Origin: Spirochaetaceae bacterium
GTDB lineage: Bacteria; Spirochaetota; Spirochaetia; Treponematales; Breznakiellaceae
Assembly: GCA_031269165.1 (NCBI GenBank)
Contig: JAISZQ010000187.1
Coordinates: 1 to 7,155 of the forward strand
Direction: 5' to 3'
DNA length: 7,155 bases
Under the pieces are notes generated by a model, which did no database searches, was not told the origin of the DNA, and was given only the letters and a program-made list of their open reading frames with translations. How positions within the stretch are numbered: the stretch's first letter is position 1; every line of letters begins with the position of its first letter. This document shows, piece after piece, positions 1-5,721 of the stretch. Both the position numbers and the translations under genes were made by a program.

Positions 1-577
1 TGGGGGGGGGTGGGAAAGCGCCTTGAAAAGTGATCCGCGCAACAATGGCGGCAATATCCTCTTCCGGCTCCTTGCAATCGTTCAACACCCACTCGCTCAA
101 AACCGCGATTATACCGCCGGCGAAAAAGATCGCGAGATTATTCCTTTTGGCGGGCGCGGTGACAGAGGAGAAGGTCATGGAATGCTGATAATTGCGGCGG
201 ACGGATTCAAACCAAGTCTTGCGAAACGATGCCCTTTCAGAACCGTTCAGCAAAATATGATATATTTCGATATTTCCTTTTAAATCATTCAGATGCTTCG
301 CATATGTATTCACAAACTGCTCGTAATTGGTTCCCACCGTACTCAGTATAACATCATTAAGGCTGCTTTCCATTTCGTCGATAATATCCTGCTCGCATTC
401 GCGGTACAGATCGATGATGTCATTGAAATAAAAATAAAAGGTGCCGCGTGAAATATCGCATGCTTTAACCAGATCGCTCACAAATATTTGCGACAGCGGC
501 CTTTTTTTGTAAAGCGATAAAAACATGTGCTTGATGTTTTCCCGCGTATCCTGTTTGGCGGAGGGTTTATGCACCAT
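1..577 (-). CDS. TetR/AcrR-family transcriptional regulator (3' end cut by window)
   Basis: Reading the minus strand from 577 gives 192 codons open to the window edge, so the stop lies just outside. The N-terminal part is a typical TetR DNA-binding domain: a first helix with TRENIKHMFLSLY (residues 11-23), then a helix-turn-helix over about residues 31-53 with FVSDLVKACDISRGTFYFYF, which carries the family-typical RGTFY and aromatic YF signature. The rest is helical and would be the ligand/dimer domain, with hydrophobic IFFAGGIIAVLSEWVL near residues 150-164. Full-length relatives are usually about 185-200 residues, so only a few residues should be missing. The ATG at 577 was chosen because AAGGTGG sits 8 bases upstream; an in-frame ATG at 619 has no such site. 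The gene is divergent from the operon at 955 and is its likely local regulator, probably a repressor. The ligand cannot be told from sequence. The last visible codons are proline-rich because of a G homopolymer at the window start. Confidence 0.9.
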   Translation of the reverse strand, partial: MVHKPSAKQDTRENIKHMFLSLYKKRPLSQIFVSDLVKACDISRGTFYFYFNDIIDLYRECEQDIIDEMESSLNDVILSTVGTNYEQFVNTYAKHLNDLKGNIEIYHILLNGSERASFRKTWFESVRRNYQHSMTFSSVTAPAKRNNLAIFFAGGIIAVLSEWVLNDCKEPEEDIAAIVARITFQGAFPPPP

Positions 578-585
578 GTGACCGG

Positions 586-592
586 CCACCTT
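586..592 (-). promoter_or_regulatory. Ribosome binding site deciding the tetR start
   Basis: On the minus strand AAGGTGG lies 8 bases before the ATG at 577. It favours this start over the in-frame ATG at 619, whose upstream bases show no purine-rich match to the 16S 3' end. Confidence 0.65.
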
Positions 593-670
593 AGGTAAGT
601 TTTGTATTTGCTGTATCATCTAAACAGCCGCAGAACACTTCTTATCGTACATGGAAAACGTATTGAATTC

Positions 671-686
671 TTTGACACTTGTCGAA
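671..686. promoter_or_regulatory. Candidate operator dyad over the -35 box
   Basis: GACA (674-677) and TGTC (680-683) form inverted arms around a 2-base centre, and TT/AA pairs extend it outward with one mismatch. The dyad covers the -35 box. GACA/TGTC half sites in a short palindrome next to a divergent TetR gene suit an operator. Binding by the neighbour is inferred. Confidence 0.45.
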
Positions 687-700
687 ATTATTTGTACAAA
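672..700 (+). promoter_or_regulatory. Predicted sigma-A-type promoter of the operon
   Basis: A perfect TTGACA -35 box at 672-677 is followed after 17 bases by TACAAA at 695-700, a 4 of 6 match to TATAAT. It is the best plus-strand promoter match in the region. Transcription would start near 707 and leave a leader of roughly 245 bases before the first gene. The start is not proven. Confidence 0.55.
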
Positions 701-701
701 T
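690..701. promoter_or_regulatory. Candidate operator: perfect 12-bp palindrome over the -10 box
   Basis: ATTTGTACAAAT is a perfect 12-bp palindrome covering the predicted -10 box. Its centre is about 17 bp from the centre of the dyad at 671-686, so both could be bound by a TetR dimer. An AT-rich palindrome can also arise by chance. Confidence 0.45.
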
Positions 702-756
702 TCAGCAATGTGTATAACCATGGATTTACATTATTAAATGTGTGAATATATACAAA

Positions 757-772
757 ATCATTCCGAAATGAT
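757..772. repeat. Small inverted repeat in the operon leader
   Basis: ATCATT and AATGAT form perfect 6-bp arms around the 4-base loop CCGA. It lies downstream of the predicted transcription start. It could be a further protein site or a weak leader hairpin; no T-run follows, so it is not a terminator. Confidence 0.35.
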
Positions 773-799
773 ATTCTTGAATTGCGGAAGCAAGCCGAC

Positions 800-846
800 A
801 AAAAAGCCCGTAACCCCTGTGATTTCAAGGTAAAGGCCCGTGGGCT
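800..846 (-). terminator. Inverted repeat, possible minus-strand terminator or leader hairpin
   Basis: AGCCC (805-809) pairs with GGGCT (842-846), and an inner imperfect pair ACCCCTG (813-819) / CAAGGT (826-831) surrounds a 6-base centre. Read on the minus strand, the outer stem runs straight into six T's (800-805), as in an intrinsic terminator. Read on the plus strand, two extra G-U pairs lengthen the stem to 7 bp but no T-run follows. The 5-bp outer stem with a 32-base interior is weak for a terminator. Its position inside the operon's leader also allows a regulatory RNA structure. Confidence 0.35.
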
Positions 847-916
847 CACTGTTTTATGTCAGTATATCATATTATCGGCCGGCCGGGTAGTCATTTTTTA
901 AAGTATGTTCAAAAAA

Positions 917-943
917 GTGTGTTAAATGTGTTAAGTGTGTAAG
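917..943 (+). repeat. Three tandem 9-bp repeats before the first operon gene
   Basis: GTGTGTTAA, ATGTGTTAA and GTGTGTAAG follow each other without a gap. The last copy overlaps the Shine-Dalgarno sequence. A looser related string, GTATGTTCAA, lies just before at 903-912. The function is unknown; such repeats near a ribosome binding site could be a protein or small-RNA target or simple slippage. Confidence 0.6.
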
Positions 944-951
944 GAGGTGAT
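941..951 (+). promoter_or_regulatory. Extended ribosome binding site of the first operon gene
   Basis: AAGGAGGTGAT matches 11 consecutive bases of the complement of the usual 16S rRNA 3' end, with AAGGAGG 7 bases before the ATG at 955. This fixes the start and predicts strong translation initiation. Confidence 0.85.
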
Positions 952-954
952 TTT

Positions 955-1587
955 ATGACGGAAGATATGGAAAAAAGCTTACTGTGGACCATCGACGTAA
1001 CAGAAATTCAACAGTTACTCAATAAGTACATTTATCAACTCACAACCATGGATTTTGCAAATGTGTATGAAGAGTGCTTCGCCAAGAACAGGGACGATGT
1101 TTCGATTCAGGCTTCGGACAGCGGCGTTTACCGCGGCGGGGAACATATTGATGAGCTCTTTTTCGGAAAATTCATGAGTTTTATCAAAGAGGTGCCGGGC
1201 GCGTTTACCATGCATTTGGCCGGCAATCCGGTGATCGAAATATCAGAGGACAGGCAATTCGCCAAATCCGTTGCGCTCTCACCCGGTTGCGCCACCGATC
1301 CGCAGACCCGTGAAGCCCTGTGGATTTGGGGTGCTTTTATGGACGATTATGTACGCGAGGACGGTCAGTGGAAGATATTGCATCACGCCTTTGTACCGAT
1401 GTTTCGCACCCCCTACGAAAAAGGCTGGGTTAAGCAGGCGGTGGGCACACAGCTCTCAAAAGTTTCCGGCAAGATGGCGGACGGCCCTTCCGAATACTGG
1501 AATCCTTATGACCCGGAGAAAAAGGGAGACGAATTGTTCGCCACTCTGCCCAAACTGGCTGATTTAAAAATTTTTAATGAACTTTAA
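955..1587 (+). CDS. SnoaL/NTF2-like domain protein (BaiE-like family, SnoaL_4 type)
   Basis: A 210-residue soluble protein with no signal peptide. The layout fits the SnoaL_4/NTF2 alpha+beta barrel: an N-terminal helix with IQQLLNKYIYQL (residues 18-29), the strand region TMHLAGNPVIEIS (85-97), and a closing strand pair WGAFMDDYVREDGQWKILHH (125-144), where the DGQWKI block is typical. The family includes SnoaL-type cyclases, ketosteroid-isomerase-like enzymes and the bile-acid 7-alpha-dehydratase BaiE. By my recalled alignment with BaiE, its catalytic Tyr30 and His83 correspond to Tyr25 and His87 here, while Asp35 and Arg146 correspond to Thr30 and Pro148. The fold and pocket may thus be shared but the same reaction is doubtful. 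It is about 40 residues longer than BaiE, through a C-terminal extension rich in Pro, Tyr and Lys. First gene of the operon, 17 bases before the transporter. Substrate unknown; a dehydratase, isomerase or binding protein is possible. Confidence 0.85.
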   Translation: MTEDMEKSLLWTIDVTEIQQLLNKYIYQLTTMDFANVYEECFAKNRDDVSIQASDSGVYRGGEHIDELFFGKFMSFIKEVPGAFTMHLAGNPVIEISEDRQFAKSVALSPGCATDPQTREALWIWGAFMDDYVREDGQWKILHHAFVPMFRTPYEKGWVKQAVGTQLSKVSGKMADGPSEYWNPYDPEKKGDELFATLPKLADLKIFNEL

Positions 1588-1604
1588 CCAAGGAGGGTGT
1601 AAAA

Positions 1605-2906
1605 ATGAGCAATCAACCTGAGAAAACCGACAGACCGGCAAAAACGATCGGCATCAGCCATGACGCGCGCAGTAACTTCGGCGCCAAAGGTTGGTGGATT
1701 GTGTTCTACTCCTTCATCAGCTTCTATCTTTACGGCGCCGCCACCAACAGCCTGCTGAATACGGTCATTCCCATGCAGGCCGCGCAATTTGGTTGGGACC
1801 CCGCTGCCATGTTGGCTATTTCCACCCCCGCCGGTCTCATCGCCCTTGCGGTATGCTTATTCTTCGGCGCCGTCGTGGTCAAGCTCGGCGTGGCCAAAAC
1901 GGAGACGATCGTACTCATACTGGCGGGTCTTTCCGTTATTTGGTGGGGTACAGCCAACACCTTCATGGGCTATGCCGTTTCCCTCGTCGTGATGGTCTGC
2001 CTGATGAACACCATGCAGCTGGTGGGTGGCAATATGATCATCACCAACTGGTTCCCCCGCAAGAAGGGCATTGCCATCGGTTGGGCCACCATGGGGTTAA
2101 ATGTTTCCTCCGGCACCATCGTGCTTATTATCGTGGCTCTGGTCGGTTTATTGGGCGGTATCCGCAACGCTCTGATCGCCTTTGGTTGTTGCTTCTTTGT
2201 ACTCGCCATTATAACGCACTTCTTTGTCAAGGATTATCCGGAGCAAGTGGGCGCTTATCCGGATAATGATCCAACCGCCGTCCGCAAAGACGGAGTGAAG
2301 CTTAATACCGGTTGGACACGTTCCTTGGTGTTAAAGCAAAAGGAAACCTGGACCATGGGTATTGCCAACGGTTTCTACGGTATGATCACAATCGGCTTTG
2401 TTTCACAGTTTATCCCCACCGTAATACAGCGCGGCTTTACGCCTCCCCAAGCGATCGGCATGATGACCGCCGCTTCCCTTCTTGGCGTCATCGGCAGCTA
2501 TACCTGCGGATACCTGGATCAGAAATTTGGCGCACATAAATCCGCCATTTTTTACGGCGTATGGGTGGTGGTAGGCATCATCATGTACCTGATTCCCAGT
2601 GCCATCGCGCTTTACATCTTCGTCTTTATGATGGGCTTCTCTCTGGGCGGTTCCAATAATTATCCCCCATCCATGACGGCGCAGATCTTCGGCCGCGAGG
2701 GTTCTGTCATCGCCTTTCCAATCATCTTCACCATTACCGGCGTGTTTCGTTCCCTGTGCTATGTCGTACTGGCCATCTCGGTGGCGACTACAGGCGCTTA
2801 TTTCGCGGGGTATATCGCTTTCGCCGTATGTGCGGTCATCGCTATCATAATGTTCGCCACCATGGATCTCAGTCCCAAGGCTGATCCTGCGGACATAGAA
2901 AATTAA
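1605..2906 (+). CDS. Major facilitator superfamily transporter (oxalate/formate-antiporter-like)
   Basis: A 433-residue polytopic membrane protein with about 12 hydrophobic segments in two halves, split by a polar central loop at residues 209-248 that holds PEQVGAYPDND. The WFPRKKGIAIG block (149-159) follows membrane segment 4 and is typical of OFA and monocarboxylate-type MFS proteins. GYLDQKFGAHKSA (302-314) is the second-half version of MFS motif A; the first-half version (around 88-100) is weak. The length is normal for the superfamily. The start has AAGGAGGG (1590-1597) 7 bases upstream. Lying between a SnoaL-type protein and a hydrolase homologue, it most likely imports or exports the small organic compound the operon handles. 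The bile-acid operon also pairs an MFS carrier (BaiG) with a SnoaL-fold enzyme, but the substrate cannot be inferred from sequence. Transport could be by symport or exchange. Confidence 0.96.
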   Translation: MSNQPEKTDRPAKTIGISHDARSNFGAKGWWIVFYSFISFYLYGAATNSLLNTVIPMQAAQFGWDPAAMLAISTPAGLIALAVCLFFGAVVVKLGVAKTETIVLILAGLSVIWWGTANTFMGYAVSLVVMVCLMNTMQLVGGNMIITNWFPRKKGIAIGWATMGLNVSSGTIVLIIVALVGLLGGIRNALIAFGCCFFVLAIITHFFVKDYPEQVGAYPDNDPTAVRKDGVKLNTGWTRSLVLKQKETWTMGIANGFYGMITIGFVSQFIPTVIQRGFTPPQAIGMMTAASLLGVIGSYTCGYLDQKFGAHKSAIFYGVWVVVGIIMYLIPSAIALYIFVFMMGFSLGGSNNYPPSMTAQIFGREGSVIAFPIIFTITGVFRSLCYVVLAISVATTGAYFAGYIAFAVCAVIAIIMFATMDLSPKADPADIEN

Positions 2907-2951
2907 GATTATATAAGGCTCAACAAATATACACATGGGATACAAAATCAA

Positions 2952-2958
2952 GAAAGGA
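2952..2958 (+). promoter_or_regulatory. Ribosome binding site deciding the start of the third gene
   Basis: GAAAGGA ends 8 bases before the ATG at 2967. The in-frame ATG at 2958 overlaps this site and leaves no spacer, so it cannot be the main start. Confidence 0.7.
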
Positions 2959-2966
2959 TGAACAAT

Positions 2967-3725
2967 ATGCCATTTAAAGTAAAAGCCACGTTGGTGGCTT
3001 GGTTGGGAAACATTGAAAGATATCCGTGCCATTTTTGCTATGAATTGGGCGAAGAAATAATTTTTGACGGGGAACGTGTTCACGGTCGGATTTGCCCCGA
3101 CCTTCTGCCGCCGCTGGCTGAAAAAGCCATGAACATGCATGTGGCGGGACCGCGTTATGTTGATCCCGGCCACTACTATCCCTTCTGGTACTCTCCCCCA
3201 AGTGTAACCGATGAAAACAAAAGCGTATATGACGGCACCAAATTCGGTTTCAAAAATGTGTTGAAAACGATTGAGGAGCCTCCCTATCATGTGCGCCAAT
3301 TGCAGGACCCCAAGTCCTTTAACTGGCCGCCTCATCCGGAAAGGACCGTGGCGAAAGACATAAGTGTGCTATGTCCCGATCAGAGGAGCAGCGGCCTTTT
3401 CAGACTGGAAGTCATTGACCTGTCTGACACGGGCATGGATGCGCCGTATTTCAGAAGGCAGATGACCATAATGGACAGAGCGGCCAAAAAAGGCGGTTCC
3501 GTGCCGATTCACGAGATTGGCAATATGTATGACAATTTTGAGCTTATGGAGATTTACCCGCCGCTGGTGCGGGAAATGATAGAACCGCTTATCGAGGAGT
3601 TGGTTTTGTTGGAGATGGCCACGGTGAAGGACGGCGTTCTGACCGTCACAGAAAAAGGCGAGGAGCGCGTGGCCCGCTTTAGGGCTGAGGCCGCTCCCGA
3701 AGTCGTCAAGGCGCTAAAACTGTAA
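2967..3725 (+). CDS. TIGR04076-like protein with C-terminal winged-helix-like region
   Basis: A 252-residue soluble protein, counted from the ATG at 2967. The N-terminal 100 residues resemble the small uncharacterised TIGR04076 family: VKATLVAW (5-12), then CHFCYELGEEIIFDG (21-35) and GRICPDLLPPL (40-50). Three cysteines, Cys21, Cys24 (a CxxC with His22) and Cys43, could bind a metal or be redox active; Cys136 lies in VLCPD. The middle (60-170) is rich in Pro, Tyr and Trp. The last 70 residues (about 180-245) alternate helix-like stretches with LTVTEKGEERVARF, which is how winged-helix tails often end. No signal peptide or membrane segment is seen. It sits 60 bases after the transporter and 26 before the hydrolase homologue, within the operon. 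I know of no experimentally assigned function for this family. A metal-binding accessory protein or ligand sensor is possible but unproven. Confidence 0.72.
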   Translation: MPFKVKATLVAWLGNIERYPCHFCYELGEEIIFDGERVHGRICPDLLPPLAEKAMNMHVAGPRYVDPGHYYPFWYSPPSVTDENKSVYDGTKFGFKNVLKTIEEPPYHVRQLQDPKSFNWPPHPERTVAKDISVLCPDQRSSGLFRLEVIDLSDTGMDAPYFRRQMTIMDRAAKKGGSVPIHEIGNMYDNFELMEIYPPLVREMIEPLIEELVLLEMATVKDGVLTVTEKGEERVARFRAEAAPEVVKALKL

Positions 3726-3751
3726 TCCAAACGGAAAGAGAGGCTATTCAA

Positions 3752-5584
3752 ATGAATTCAAACAGCAGTAAATCACGGGCAAGTATATACTCGGCAGACG
3801 AAATACAAAAGGTTTTGTGCGGTTTTGTCCCGTCGGCGCAAGCTGTTCCGTATGGTGCAAAAACAAAAGGCGTTTATTTCGACGGCTACCCCCAGATTAT
3901 CAAGTCCGAAATTGCGGAACCGAAATACAAGGTGAAGGTCGAGAAAGACATAATGGTCCCCATGCGGGACGGAGTGCGCGTGGCGATCGACGTTTACCAC
4001 CCCGATGCAGAGGGTGAAAAATTTCCGGTTATCCTCTGCTGGGGCGAGTGGGGCAAAGACTCTCAGGATTGCGTGGAGTGGATGGCGGACACGCCGCAAC
4101 TGTATTGGGACAGTCCGTTCTGGGATGGCAGTATGGAAGCCTGTAACTATAATTATACCGTTCCGAGAGGATATATCCACATCATAGCGGAGCCGAGAGG
4201 CATTGGCAATTCCGAGGGCAAAAACCTGGGCGACCCGACCCTCCACAGCCGACAAGATATTTATGATGCTGTGGAATGGATTGCGGGGCAGCCCTGGTGC
4301 GACGGCAAGGTCGTTATGATGGGGCCGTCCTCCTACTCCAGAGCGCAGCTTCAAGCGGGGCAGGAACCGTCGCCCCACCTCTTCGCCCTGCGGCCCGATG
4401 AGGCGCCGGAACCGTTTGCCGGTGAGGATTTCACCGGAATTTGGGACGCGATTTTGTCTAAGATCCATACCGGTGCACACGCCAACGATCATTTGCCGCC
4501 CGTATCCTATACGCAACCGGAGAATATTGCGCAACCAAGAGCGTTTTCCATGTATTCAAAAGAGGAATTCAAGGAAAAACAACAAGAGCTTCTCGATGAT
4601 CCTGACGTCAAGTACAATATGAAATATTATTCCGAGGTCAGATATCCGGCAAGTTCCTCGGTCATCGACGATCTGCTCTATTTTAAACACCCGGTGCCGT
4701 TGGACAACGGCCTTCAAAATATTCAGGTACCGATGTACATCGGAACCTGCTGGAACAACCGTCTTTACGAGTGGGGAAGTTTTGAAGCGTACAGAAAAGC
4801 CAACTTAACGGATGATCAAAAAAAGATGATTGTTTATCCTCCCATGTTCCCGGCGCGCCCCTATATATGGTATCACGATGAAGCGTTGCGCTGGTTCGAT
4901 CACTGGGTCAAGGGTGCGGACAACGGCATTATGGACGAGCCCAATATCAAACTGTTTGTCATGGGTATAAACAAATGGAAGTTTGAAAATGAGTGGCCGG
5001 TAGCCGGGACAAAGTGGACGAAGTTCTTTCTGCATCCTCATGGCGGACTCAAAACCGAGCCCGTACAAGGGGACCGTGAGCCGGAGACCTTTACGCAACC
5101 GGCGCCATACCTCGATCCGAAGGTTTATTGCCTGAGATACAGCACGGAGCCGTTTACCGAGGATACCGAGGTGATCGGTAATCCGGCGCTCTGTCTGGAT
5201 GCCGCGTTAGACATCGACGACACGAACTGGATGGTCGATGTGGTTGATATCGATCCGCAGGGCGACGCTCGTTTGATAAGCTCGGGTCAACTGAAAGCGA
5301 AATTCAGAGCACTGGATGAGGAAAAGTCAAAACCGTACAGACCGGTTCATCTTCGCCAAGAGCCTGTTCCGGTTGTCCCCGGCGAGAATACCCGATATGA
5401 CATCGCTCTGTTGCCGACGGCAAATGTCTTTTTGAAGGGGCATTCAATGCAAGTAATTATCAGGAATCAGGATGACATGCGGAGTGCGATGGTCAGAAAT
5501 GGAATATACTTGCTTCCGTTTATGCGGACGGTAACGCACTCGATTTATTTCGGGGAATCGCATCTGCTCGTGCCAATCATTTGA
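3752..5584 (+). CDS. CocE/NonD-family (peptidase S15-like) alpha/beta hydrolase homologue
   Basis: A 610-residue protein without signal peptide. Domain order fits the family: the N-terminal strand with VPMRDGVRVAIDVYHP (69-84), where Tyr82 matches the CocE oxyanion Tyr; AEPRGIGNSEG (146-156); the nucleophile region GPSSYSRAQ (191-199); a helical cap (about 220-320); the core end; and a C-terminal beta jelly-roll (about 400-610) closing with THSIYFGESHLLVP. Characterised members hydrolyse esters or amides, such as cocaine esterase and X-Pro dipeptidyl peptidase. The catalytic sites look altered. The usual G-x-S-Y elbow is PSSY (Ser194), the WxD that supplies the acid reads CWNN (333-336), and the GPWxH segment that supplies the His reads YPPMFPARP (362-370) with no His. 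Helix HDEALRWFDHWVKG (375-388) is well conserved. The start has AGAGAGG 8 bases upstream. Last gene of the operon, followed by a terminator. Activity is uncertain; a binding or changed-chemistry role is possible. Confidence 0.92.
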   Translation: MNSNSSKSRASIYSADEIQKVLCGFVPSAQAVPYGAKTKGVYFDGYPQIIKSEIAEPKYKVKVEKDIMVPMRDGVRVAIDVYHPDAEGEKFPVILCWGEWGKDSQDCVEWMADTPQLYWDSPFWDGSMEACNYNYTVPRGYIHIIAEPRGIGNSEGKNLGDPTLHSRQDIYDAVEWIAGQPWCDGKVVMMGPSSYSRAQLQAGQEPSPHLFALRPDEAPEPFAGEDFTGIWDAILSKIHTGAHANDHLPPVSYTQPENIAQPRAFSMYSKEEFKEKQQELLDDPDVKYNMKYYSEVRYPASSSVIDDLLYFKHPVPLDNGLQNIQVPMYIGTCWNNRLYEWGSFEAYRKANLTDDQKKMIVYPPMFPARPYIWYHDEALRWFDHWVKGADNGIMDEPNIKLFVMGINKWKFENEWPVAGTKWTKFFLHPHGGLKTEPVQGDREPETFTQPAPYLDPKVYCLRYSTEPFTEDTEVIGNPALCLDAALDIDDTNWMVDVVDIDPQGDARLISSGQLKAKFRALDEEKSKPYRPVHLRQEPVPVVPGENTRYDIALLPTANVFLKGHSMQVIIRNQDDMRSAMVRNGIYLLPFMRTVTHSIYFGESHLLVPII

Positions 5585-5600
5585 ACCGAACCTTAATTGG

Positions 5601-5642
5601 GAGCCTCAAAACGCTGCTTATAGCGTTTCGGGGCTTTTATTA
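5601..5642 (+). terminator. Intrinsic terminator of the operon
   Basis: Arms 5602-5615 and 5622-5635 (AGCCTCAAAACGCT / AGCGTTTCGGGGCT) pair over 14 positions with one G-U and one mismatch, around a 6-base loop. TTTTATTA follows. It begins 17 bases after the last stop codon. Confidence 0.88.
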
Positions 5643-5660
5643 CGCAAACAGGTTCAACGG

Positions 5661-5691
5661 GGGGCTGTCTCTAAATTAAAGAGGCGGCCTC
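5661..5691 (+). repeat. 12-bp hairpin with IS-end-like sequence
   Basis: GGGGCTGTCTCT (5661-5672) pairs with AGAGGCGGCCTC (5680-5691) over 12 bp including three G-U pairs, with loop AAATTAA. The string GGGGCTGTCTC resembles the ends of some insertion sequences and small MITEs in Firmicutes, as I recall them. It could instead be a second, weak terminator, since TTCGTTT follows. Confidence 0.45.
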
Positions 5692-5721
5692 TTCGTTTGG
5701 AAACGGAAATGAGTATGCGGA

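Larger units (their letters stand above)
578..954. other. Divergent intergenic control region
   Basis: These 377 bases separate the minus-strand regulator from the plus-strand operon. I see no coding sequence in them. From left to right they hold the regulator's ribosome binding site, a plus-strand promoter with two dyads (671-701), a small dyad (757-772), an inverted repeat (805-846), a 10-bp palindrome CGGCCGGCCG (876-885), and tandem 9-bp repeats running into the operon's Shine-Dalgarno sequence (917-943). The stretch is AT-rich compared with the genes. A promoter for the regulator was not convincingly found. The best minus-strand candidate uses TCGACA (680-685) as -35, which would place it over the same dyad, but its -10 is poor. 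Confidence 0.75.

Noticed and set aside
578..619. The ATG at 619 as the start of the TetR regulator.
   Set aside because: It has no ribosome binding site, adds residues that do not belong to the TetR domain, and the ATG at 577 has a well-placed AAGGTGG.
805..846. A tRNA or other structured RNA gene in the divergent region.
   Set aside because: There is no cloverleaf, no TPsiC-arm consensus and no CCA end; only a simple inverted repeat is visible.
876..885. The palindrome CGGCCGGCCG as an operator.
   Set aside because: It is a short GC repeat with no relation to a promoter element and no second copy; chance is a sufficient explanation.
2958..2966. The ATG at 2958 as the start of the third gene.
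   Set aside because: It overlaps the Shine-Dalgarno sequence. The ATG at 2967 has proper spacing.
2403..3335. A 310-codon open frame on the minus strand across the transporter and third gene.
   Set aside because: It is antisense to two well-supported genes, shows no family signature, is rich in His, Arg and Gly as expected of a shadow frame, and spans an intergenic gap.
3773..4534. A 253-codon minus-strand frame opposite the hydrolase homologue.
   Set aside because: It is antisense to a gene with clear family motifs in the other strand and has no recognisable domain or ribosome binding site that I could support.
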